This document shows, one piece after another, positions 24,542 through 31,870 of a stretch of DNA of 54,602 bases (its first letter is position 1; the number at the start of each line of letters is the position of its first letter). Position numbers and translations under genes: made by a program. The stretch lies in contig NZ_BAFU01000013.1 of assembly GCF_000308495.1 (NCBI RefSeq), positions 1 to 54,602 of the forward strand. Direction: 5' to 3'. The notes under the pieces were generated by a model. The model saw only the letters and a list, made by a program, of their open reading frames with translations, was not told the DNA's origin and ran no database searches. The stretch is from Nocardia brevicatena NBRC 12119. Lineage in GTDB: Bacteria; Actinomycetota; Actinomycetes; Mycobacteriales; Mycobacteriaceae.

Positions 24542-25069
24542 ATGTCGATTCCTGTTCGTTCCACTCTCGCTGTGCTCGCCGCCGCGGCGCTGCTGTCCGG
24601 CTGCTCGGTCGAAACCGATACCGCCGCCCCCGCCACCGAAGCCACCGCACCGCCCGCCACGACGAACGACGCGGCGACGGCACCGACGATGTGCTACCCG
24701 GCGTCACCTATCAAGGATCCCGAGCTCTCCGCGTTCGCCGCGGTCCTGCAGTTGCCACCCGACGCCCAGGTGGTCACCGGCCGAGTGTCCACCGACAGCG
24801 ATCACCCGGGCGAGGTCGGCGTCGCGCTCGACCTCTGCGTTCCGGACTCGTCGAGTGCGGATGCGTTGCGGCCGATCGCTACCGATATCGCGACGGTGCT
24901 GAAATCGACGCCGCTCGGCCAGAGGACGTTCGCGCTGTACGTCGCCGATATGGGACCGGAATATGACACCGAGGCCAAACTGAAAGACGGCGATTTTCAG
25001 CTTCACCTGTGGAATGGGAATCCGTCGCGCTCGGCCGAGCTCGCACGGTGGGAAGTCGTGACCGGATAG
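24542..25069 (+). CDS. Putative lipoprotein
   Basis: A 175-residue exported protein. The N-terminus MSIPVRSTLAVLAAAALLSGC is a signal peptide ending in the lipobox LSGC, so Cys-21 should be lipid-modified and anchor the protein outside the membrane. A Thr/Ala/Pro-rich linker (residues about 22-50) precedes a globular domain with two further cysteines (PTMCYPASPIKD and ALDLCVPDSSS). No enzymatic motif is recognised. The ATG at 24542 follows GAGGGGAC. It is flanked by terminators on both sides, so it is probably a single-gene transcript. Confidence 0.8.
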   Translation: MSIPVRSTLAVLAAAALLSGCSVETDTAAPATEATAPPATTNDAATAPTMCYPASPIKDPELSAFAAVLQLPPDAQVVTGRVSTDSDHPGEVGVALDLCVPDSSSADALRPIATDIATVLKSTPLGQRTFALYVADMGPEYDTEAKLKDGDFQLHLWNGNPSRSAELARWEVVTG

Positions 25070-25070
25070 C

Positions 25071-25132
25071 CGCAGACACGAAAACAGCTCCCCGCATCGG
25101 GGTGGATGCGGGGAGCTGTTTTCGTGTCTGCG
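25071..25132. terminator. Perfect 28-bp inverted repeat, bidirectional terminator
   Basis: Arms 25071-25098 and 25105-25132 are perfectly complementary over 28 bases with a 6-base loop (GGGGTG). Each arm holds a four-base A or T run, so each strand has an internal T-tract. It sits one base after the lipoprotein stop and 14 bases from the rpfA stop on the opposite strand, where a two-way terminator is expected. The perfection over 28 bp is greater than termination needs. Confidence 0.8.
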
Positions 25133-25145
25133 GGGAGCGAGTGGC

Positions 25146-25985
<840 letters not shown>

Positions 25986-26123
25986 GAAAAATCACTATTT
26001 GGTAACCGGTGTGTGCGGGCGGGTTGCGGGACGGTCTCGGGGCACCGTAATTGCTTCTATGCAGCTAGTGGCTGTGTGTGAGGTGCGAGACGGTTCGTGG
26101 ACCGCTTCGTTATCGGCCTGTTA

Positions 26124-26139
26124 TGTGATGAGGATCACA
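26124..26139. promoter_or_regulatory. CRP/GlxR-type site upstream of rpfA
   Basis: TGTGA-TGAGGA-TCACA is a perfect match to the CRP-family palindrome TGTGA-N6-TCACA. It lies about 320 bases before the rpfA start and beyond the leader, where an upstream activator or repressor would sit. In M. tuberculosis, CRP (Rv3676) is known to regulate rpfA. Confidence 0.75.
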
Positions 26140-26199
26140 GTTGGATTTCGGGTGTCGATGCACGGGTACCCGATGCTCGGTCGGCCGAATTCGTATCGC

Positions 26200-26457
26200 T
26201 CACCGGCTCCGGCGGCCGGAACGCAGCGTGAAGATCAACGCCACGACGAAGCCCAGAGGCGCCAGCATCGCGCCCAGGTACAGCCACAGACCGGGCTCCC
26301 TGTCGGCAAGGGCCGGGGTGAGGAAGATTCCGATAATCGCCAACACCCCCAGCGTGAACAGTCCGAGGGCGGTATACAGCAGCCAATTGCCCGAGGACCG
26401 GGGGGACCGAGGAGGCGGCGACGATTCGGCATGCGGTGGTTCGGCGGGGTTCGTCAC
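26200..26457 (-). CDS. Small two-pass membrane protein
   Basis: An 85-residue protein with a Pro/Ser-rich N-terminus ([18 protein letters not shown]) and two hydrophobic segments, [19 protein letters not shown] and [20 protein letters not shown], ending in a basic tail SGRRSR. Both termini are likely cytoplasmic. The family is not recognised. The GTG at 26457 is the probable start; the frame is open far upstream but is antisense to cspB there. It is divergent from cspB, about 200 bases apart. Confidence 0.7.
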   Translation of the reverse strand: MTNPAEPPHAESSPPPRSPRSSGNWLLYTALGLFTLGVLAIIGIFLTPALADREPGLWLYLGAMLAPLGFVVALIFTLRSGRRSR

Positions 26458-26658
26458 CGCTCGACGGTAAAACTGATGTGCTGGTGTGGATCGCACCGGG
26501 GTAGACTCTTGTGCAACACGCGTCCTGCATACCTGTGGGGCGCGTTCTTTACGAGTAGTTGCGGGCTCTGTCGCCGGCTCCGGCCGGGCGGTGCCCCGCG
26601 GACGGGTGTGCCCGCGGCGCCAGGCTTCGGGTTCCGGATAAACGAACGGGTGAGCACA

Positions 26659-27075
26659 GTGCCGACCGGCAGGGTGAAGTGGTACGACGTGGAAAAGGGC
26701 TTCGGCTTCCTTTCCCAGGACGAGGGTGAGGACGTGTATGTCCGCTCGTCCGCGTTGCCGCAGGGTATCGAGTCCCTGAAACCCGGCCAGCGCGTGGAGT
26801 TCGGGATGGCCGCGGGGCGTCGCGGGCCACAGGCGCTGAGCCTGAAACTCCTGGAGGCGCCGCCATCGCTGCGGCAGAGCCAGGAGCGTCATTCGCGCAA
26901 GGAGCCCGTCCGCAAACACACTCCGGACGAGCTGCACGGCATGGTCGAGGACATGATCACCCTGCTGGAGGCGAAGGTGCAGCCCGACCTGCGCAAGGGC
27001 CGCTACCCCGACCGCAAGACCGCCCAGCGTATTTCCGAGGTGGTCCGCGCGGTGGCGCGCGAACTCGATCGCTGA
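26659..27075 (+). CDS. cspB: Cold-shock-domain protein with C-terminal extension (CspB, Rv0871-like)
   Basis: A 138-residue protein. Residues 1-66 are a cold-shock domain with the RNA-binding motifs KGFGFL and DVYVRSSAL. The rest is the charged extension ([20 protein letters not shown], then [19 protein letters not shown]) found in the mycobacterial Rv0871 family. It probably binds single-stranded RNA or DNA. The GTG at 26659 aligns with the MPTG start of that family; the GTG at 26650 would add three residues. The stop codon is followed at once by an interspersed repeat. Confidence 0.92.
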   Translation: MPTGRVKWYDVEKGFGFLSQDEGEDVYVRSSALPQGIESLKPGQRVEFGMAAGRRGPQALSLKLLEAPPSLRQSQERHSRKEPVRKHTPDELHGMVEDMITLLEAKVQPDLRKGRYPDRKTAQRISEVVRAVARELDR

Positions 27076-27077
27076 GT

Positions 27078-27410
27078 TGTGTTCGATTGCGCTGTGTTTT
27101 TTGGCGCCGCCTTCGGCGGCGCGGGGTTGCGGCCCTGGCGGGTCTCGCGTTTCAGCGCCCGAGACTCGTGCCTTCGGCACATGCGCTTCGGGCGCTGAAA
27201 CGCGAGACGGGCCGCAACCCTTGGTGGTTTCGTAGCATCGGATCTGCGCCGGGGTGGGCCCCGACCATCGGGGCGAGGTGTCCGAGAAGGGTGCCGACCG
27301 GGGCCTGGAGCGAGGCTCTGTACCTGCGTGTCGCCGCTGCGTGACGTCGATTCGGGTCAGAGGCGGGCCCCGGCCATCGGGGTGAGGTGGTCGGAGGATA
27401 CCGGGCGGTT
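27078..27410 (+). repeat. Compound intergenic repeat, locus R3
   Basis: It begins 2 bases after the cspB stop with TTGTGTTCGATTGCG. After a short insertion (GTGTTTTTTG) come the GCGCCGCC-TTC-GGCGGCGC hairpin, GGGTTGCGGCCC, a long perfect inverted repeat around 27140-27207, and the closing arm GGGCCGCAACCC (27209-27220). Two tandem units follow, marked by GGGCCCCGACCATCGGGG (27256-27273) and GGGCCCCGGCCATCGGGG (27365-27382), 109 bases apart. Part of 27220-27345 matches R1 in reverse complement (CTGCGTGTCGCCGCTG and CCCTTGGTGG). No gene is supported in 27076-27464. Confidence 0.8.
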
Positions 27411-27464
27411 ACGGGGTTTCGTGGCTCGCCGTGGGACGTAACGGGGCCTTGTGACTTCGGCCCG

Positions 27465-27971
27465 TCAGGCCGTCTTGATCGACCACACCGCGTGCGGGAC
27501 GGAGAACTCCCGACCGGTCTCGTCGATCGCGAGGATGGGCAGCTGCAACTCCACTCCGATCAGCCGTAGGTCCGGTTCGGGCCGAGACGGCACGGTGATG
27601 GCGCGGGTGCCTTCCGGGAAGCCGGTGTGGTCGATCGGGCGGGCGATTTCGTCGCCGGACGGCAGTGCGTAGACCTGCTGCATCCGCCACGGCGCGTCCA
27701 CCACCCGGTCCGGCAGCGACAGTTGCAGCGGATATCCGGCGGGGACTTCGAGCGGTACCGTCTCGCCGTAGCGGCAGTCCTGCATCCGCACCGTGCAGTA
27801 CATGAACGGTGGCACCGTCACCGTGGTGCCGTGCGCGTACGCGGTGATCTCGGGATCGTGTGGTTCGGCGTCGCGTACCAGCGCCCACACCACGCCTACG
27901 GTGGCGGCAACGAGCACCAGCAGCCCGGCCGTGAGCAGCGCGATGCTCGTGCGGATGTTGTATGTGCTCAC
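27465..27971 (-). CDS. DUF2771 exported protein (Rv0875c-like)
   Basis: A 168-residue protein with an N-terminal membrane anchor or uncleaved signal (ALLTAGLLVLVAATVGVVWA) and an extracellular beta-rich domain containing CTVRMQDCRYGE, whose two cysteines could form a disulfide. It matches the DUF2771 pattern of M. tuberculosis Rv0875c; function unknown. The GTG at 27971 overlaps the stop of the MFS gene by 4 bases (GTGA), so the two are translationally coupled, as in mycobacteria. A role together with the transporter at the cell envelope is inferred from that. Confidence 0.85.
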   Translation of the reverse strand: MSTYNIRTSIALLTAGLLVLVAATVGVVWALVRDAEPHDPEITAYAHGTTVTVPPFMYCTVRMQDCRYGETVPLEVPAGYPLQLSLPDRVVDAPWRMQQVYALPSGDEIARPIDHTGFPEGTRAITVPSRPEPDLRLIGVELQLPILAIDETGREFSVPHAVWSIKTA

Positions 27972-30019
27972 CGGATGGGGTCTCCTCGGGGAATATCGGA
28001 CAGCGGCACGGGAATTTCCTGCTCCGCGTGATGGGGACGGTTACCGCCCAGTCCGGGCAGCAGGGAATGGCCGCGATAGCTCAGCACACTCTGGACCAGA
28101 CCGAGTACGAGTACCGCGCTGACCACCGCGAAACCCTTCCAGTAGTCGGTGGGCAGCAGCACCCCGGCCGCCCCGCCGACCACCCAGCTGAGCTGGAGCA
28201 CCGTTTCCGACCGGCCGAAACCGGACGCGATCGACTCCGGCGGCAGATCGTCCTGGATGGCGGCGTCCAGGGATACCTTCGCCAGCGCGCTCGCCGCCGC
28301 GGCGACCAGGGCGGCCAGCGCCGCGCCGAACAGGTTGTCGGTGAACACCGCGACCAGCGCCACGACCGTGCATCCGACCGTGCAGTTGAGCACGATCAGC
28401 GAGGGCCTGCCCAGTTTCAGGCGGGCACCGGTCGCGTTTCCCGCGAAGTTGCCGACGGCGGCCGCCGCGCCGACCACCCCGAGCATGGCGGCCTGCTGGA
28501 CCGGTCGATGTTCGGTGGCCTTGGCGACGAACGCCACATAGAAGGTCAGGAATCCGGTCAGCACCCGGATGGCACTGTTACCCCACAGGCCGGTGACCAC
28601 CGCCCGGCCCAACGGCTGGCGGCGTTTGCGCGGTGGGACGGTGGATTCGCTACCCCGGCTCAGCACCTCGGTATGCGGATCGTGCCCGTGGTAGCCGAAT
28701 GTGGCGGGAACCTCGCCCTCGGTGACCTCTACCCAGCGGGGGATGTGCAGGCTCAGATAGGTACCGCCGACGGCGATCACCACCGCGAGACACAGCGCGC
28801 CCCCCGAACCGAACAGCGCGGCCGCCGCCCCGGCCACCCCACCGGCACCAAGAGTGCCGCCGACCAGGCCGAATACCGTCAGGCGGGAGTTGGTGCGGAC
28901 CAGATCGATCCCCGGGGGCAGGACCCGAGGCGTCACCGCGCTCTTGAGCACGGCGAACGATTTGCTGAACACCATCATGCACAGGGCCAGCGGATACAGC
29001 GCCCAGCTGTCGAAATCGATGAGCAACACCACCGCCACCACCGCGCGGATCGCGAAGGAAACTGCCAGGGCGAGTCGGCGGCCCCGCTGCAGCCGGTCCA
29101 ACAGCGGACCGATGAGCGGGGCGATCACCGCGAACGGGGCGATGGTGATCAGCAGATACAGAGCGACCTTGGTTTTGCTCTCGGCGGTGGCGCTGGCGAA
29201 GAACAGGGTATTCGCCAAGGCCACGGCGATCGCCGCGTCGAGGGCGAAATTCGCCATGGTGGCGTAGGTCAGCGCGGTGAGCCCGGATTTGTCGGCGCCG
29301 TCGGCCTTGGCCGCGCGCTGGAAGGTGGCGATGCCCTTCTCGGTGAGCTCCCGGCCGCGCATGGCGGCGACGCGGGTGACGGTGAGCTTGCGCGGGATGC
29401 GGCGCGCGCCGGGGGAGTCGAGCGGGGTGGAGGATTCGACCGTCTCGTACGGCCGGGTCGGCGGATTGCTCGCCGGATCACCGCCGGGTGGGGGGTCGTA
29501 GCGCGCGCGGCCCGCGGTGCCGACAGCGCGACCCGTACGGCCGGCGGAGTCGGCGCGGAAGGCGCGAGAGCTCCCTTGGGGAAGGTCGGCGGCCCGGCGG
29601 GTGGCGGGCCCGCCGAAGCGGTTCGTCGAGTCCGCCGGCTCCGGGGCATCGCGGTGTTCGGATGCGGCGGACCGGTGGGGTGATCGCCCGCCGTCCGGTA
29701 CCGGTGGGCCCTCCACACCGGAGATGCCGAAGATTCGGGCGAATCTGCTGGGTGGCCGGGCGATATCGCGCTGCTCGGCCGCGGACCCGGGGTGCGGGCC
29801 CCGATCGTGGTCGTGCCCGATCTCGTCGTGCTCGGCGATGTGGAGGCGACGGGTGCGCGGCGATTCTGTGTAGTCGGGGCCGGAATCGGCGTCCCGGTTG
29901 CGGTGTGGCACGTTCGGCGGCGGGTAGCGGTCGTATCCCGGATGCCGCTGCGATGGCGGATACTCGGCGGCGTCCCACCGACCGCGATCGGAACCGGAGG
30001 GCTCGCGGGGAGTGGTCAC
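27968..30019 (-). CDS. MFS-type transporter with long disordered N-terminus (Rv0876c-like)
   Basis: A 683-residue protein. Residues 1 to about 230 are Pro/Arg/His/Ser-rich and look disordered. The remainder has about 12 hydrophobic segments, with loops such as LIGPLLDRLQRGRRLALAV fitting a major facilitator. The order matches M. tuberculosis Rv0876c, whose N-terminus I recall as shorter. The substrate is unknown. The GTG at 30019 (VTTPREPSGSD) is used, but its GAGGG sequence is only 1-2 bases away, too close for a normal ribosome site, so the start may be leaderless or lie further in. The DUF2771 gene is coupled downstream. Confidence 0.82.
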   Translation of the reverse strand: MTTPREPSGSDRGRWDAAEYPPSQRHPGYDRYPPPNVPHRNRDADSGPDYTESPRTRRLHIAEHDEIGHDHDRGPHPGSAAEQRDIARPPSRFARIFGISGVEGPPVPDGGRSPHRSAASEHRDAPEPADSTNRFGGPATRRAADLPQGSSRAFRADSAGRTGRAVGTAGRARYDPPPGGDPASNPPTRPYETVESSTPLDSPGARRIPRKLTVTRVAAMRGRELTEKGIATFQRAAKADGADKSGLTALTYATMANFALDAAIAVALANTLFFASATAESKTKVALYLLITIAPFAVIAPLIGPLLDRLQRGRRLALAVSFAIRAVVAVVLLIDFDSWALYPLALCMMVFSKSFAVLKSAVTPRVLPPGIDLVRTNSRLTVFGLVGGTLGAGGVAGAAAALFGSGGALCLAVVIAVGGTYLSLHIPRWVEVTEGEVPATFGYHGHDPHTEVLSRGSESTVPPRKRRQPLGRAVVTGLWGNSAIRVLTGFLTFYVAFVAKATEHRPVQQAAMLGVVGAAAAVGNFAGNATGARLKLGRPSLIVLNCTVGCTVVALVAVFTDNLFGAALAALVAAAASALAKVSLDAAIQDDLPPESIASGFGRSETVLQLSWVVGGAAGVLLPTDYWKGFAVVSAVLVLGLVQSVLSYRGHSLLPGLGGNRPHHAEQEIPVPLSDIPRGDPIR

Positions 30020-30119
30020 ACCCTCAATTCTGGCGCATGCGTCACAGTGCGGGATTCCGCCCTGCCCGAGCCGATGGCGGCAGTGACGTATCTCGCTTCC
30101 CGCACCGGCGACCGAGGGC

Positions 30120-30893
30120 TCAGGCCGGTACGAAGCGGACCTCGAAAACCGTTGGCCAGTACTTTCCGGTGAGCAGGAAACGGTCGGTGCCGGGGACCTG
30201 GGCAATCCCGTTGAGGACATCGGCCTGGGCCCGTTCCAGGGTGGTGAGCAGGCCGCTCGCATCGATATCGGCCAGTACGCGGCCGGTGTCGGGATCGATG
30301 CGCAGTATCCGGTCGGTCGGCCAGACGTTGGCGTAGACCGAGCCGTCGTCCGCGCAGTCGAGTTCGTTCAACCGCGCCGAGCCGTGGTCGACCAGGGTGA
30401 CCGAGCCGGTTACGGCGAAGCTGTCCGGATCGCGGAAGGTGAGGGTCGCCGAACCGTCGCTCATGACCAGCCGGCCTGCCCGGGTGCACAGCCCCCAGCC
30501 CTCGCCCTCGTATCGGATGCGGGCGCGTTCGGCCAGGGTGCCCGGATCGCGGGCGTAGGCCACGCCCTCGGTCCAGGTGAGTTGCCAGAGCGTATCGCCT
30601 GCGCGGGTGATGCCCTCGCCGAAATACGGGTCGGCCAGGTCGGTGCGGGCCAGTTCGGCACCGGAGGTTCGATCAGTGGTGCGCACACCGGAGCGGCCCT
30701 TCATACCGGTGCTCTCGTACAGCACCTCGCCGTCGATTTCCAGGCCCTGCGTGAACGCCGTCCGGTCGTGCGGATAAGTGCGCAATACCTGCACGGTCAG
30801 CCGTGGTGACGTGCCTTCGACATCGCCGCACGCGGCCGTTCCGAGCAGACAAATCAATCCCGCGACGGCCCACGCACGGCGATTGCGCCTCAT
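30120..30893 (-). CDS. Glutaminyl-peptide cyclotransferase, exported
   Basis: A 257-residue beta-propeller-type glutaminyl cyclase (the plant/bacterial QC family), which converts N-terminal Gln to pyroglutamate. Motifs are YPHDRTAFTQGLEIDGEVLYESTG, TWTEGVAYARD, RLNELDCADDGSVYANVWPTDRI and VLNGIAQVPGTDRFLLTGKYW. The N-terminus MRRNRRAWAVAGLICLLGTAAC looks like a lipoprotein signal, although Thr at the -3 lipobox position is unusual. The ATG at 30893 is 7 bases after TATATT, consistent with a leaderless transcript. It is divergent from the DUF3027 gene with 17 bases between start codons. Confidence 0.87.
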   Translation of the reverse strand: MRRNRRAWAVAGLICLLGTAACGDVEGTSPRLTVQVLRTYPHDRTAFTQGLEIDGEVLYESTGMKGRSGVRTTDRTSGAELARTDLADPYFGEGITRAGDTLWQLTWTEGVAYARDPGTLAERARIRYEGEGWGLCTRAGRLVMSDGSATLTFRDPDSFAVTGSVTLVDHGSARLNELDCADDGSVYANVWPTDRILRIDPDTGRVLADIDASGLLTTLERAQADVLNGIAQVPGTDRFLLTGKYWPTVFEVRFVPA

Positions 30894-30910
30894 ACGGCAA
30901 AATATAGTCC
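30894..30910. promoter_or_regulatory. 17-bp divergent start region with overlapping -10 elements
   Basis: Only 17 bases separate the ATG of the minus-strand cyclase gene from the GTG of the plus-strand DUF3027 gene. On the minus strand TATATT (30906-30901) lies 7 bases from the ATG, the spacing of a leaderless promoter. On the plus strand TATAGT (30903-30908) overlaps the same bases but is too close to GTG 30911 to serve it. Confidence 0.45.
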
Positions 30911-31870
30911 GTGAGCGCAGTACCTGTTTCGGACTCTGGTGTACGGCCGATCCTGGGCGATGCCGTGGACCTGGCCCGGCGTGCGCTTCTGGAACTGGAG
31001 CCATCCGGGGTCGGGGAGTATCTCGGGGTCAGTGCCGAGGACGACTACGCGGCCACCCACCGGTTCGAGGCCACGCTGCCCGGCTACCGCGGCTGGCAGT
31101 GGGCGGTGGTGGTCGCGGCGCCGGCGGATGCCGACCATGCCACGGTCAGTGAATCCGCTCTGCTTCCCGGACCCGATGCGCTGATCGCGCCGGAGTTCGT
31201 ACCGTGGGAGCAACGGATCCGACCCGGGGACCTCGCTCCCGGTGATCTGCTGGCCCCGTTGCCGGATGATCCGCGTCTGGTACCCGGCTACACCGCGACC
31301 GGTGATCCGGAGGTGGACGAGGTCGCCTATCAGGTCGGCCTGGGCCGTAGCCAGGCCCTGAGCCCGGAGGGCCGCGCGGAGGCCGCCGAACGCTGGTACG
31401 CCGAGTACGGTCCGGATACCGAGATGGCCAAGGCGGCGCCGGGCACCTGCGGAACCTGCGGCTTCTACCTACCGTTGGCCGGTTCGCTGCGCGCGGCGTT
31501 CGGGGTCTGTGCCAATGCCATGGGTGCCGACGGGCATGTGGTCCATGCCGGATACGGTTGTGGTGCGCATTCGGACACGCCCGCTCCCACCGGCTCGGGG
31601 TCGCCGCTGTACGAGGCCTACGACGATGCGGCGATCGAGGTCATCCCCACCGATTCGCTGCGGTCCGGGACTCGGCCGGAGGACTCCGGTATGAACGGGT
31701 CGGCCGCCGAACAGACCGCGGTTGTGGCCGAGACCGGTGCGATGGTCGGCTCCACAGAATCGGCCTCGACCGAGATGCGGGACACCGAGAAGGCGCAAGG
31801 CGATACCGTACCCGTCGGACAGGATTCGGACGAGAGTTCATCCGAACGCGGATCATCGGAGACGATCTGA
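30911..31870 (+). CDS. DUF3027 protein (Rv0877-like)
   Basis: A 319-residue conserved actinobacterial protein. The core (residues 1 to about 225) has YRGWQWAVVVAAP, APEFVPWEQRIRPGDLAPGDLL and a cysteine-rich patch GTCGTCGFYLPLAGSLRAAFG followed by VCANAMG and YGCGAHS, which could bind a metal. The C-terminal 90 residues are Ser/Glu/Thr-rich and probably disordered. Function unknown. It matches the position of M. tuberculosis Rv0877. The stop TGA at 31868-31870 overlaps the apparent CTG start of the next gene. Confidence 0.87.
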   Translation: MSAVPVSDSGVRPILGDAVDLARRALLELEPSGVGEYLGVSAEDDYAATHRFEATLPGYRGWQWAVVVAAPADADHATVSESALLPGPDALIAPEFVPWEQRIRPGDLAPGDLLAPLPDDPRLVPGYTATGDPEVDEVAYQVGLGRSQALSPEGRAEAAERWYAEYGPDTEMAKAAPGTCGTCGFYLPLAGSLRAAFGVCANAMGADGHVVHAGYGCGAHSDTPAPTGSGSPLYEAYDDAAIEVIPTDSLRSGTRPEDSGMNGSAAEQTAVVAETGAMVGSTESASTEMRDTEKAQGDTVPVGQDSDESSSERGSSETI

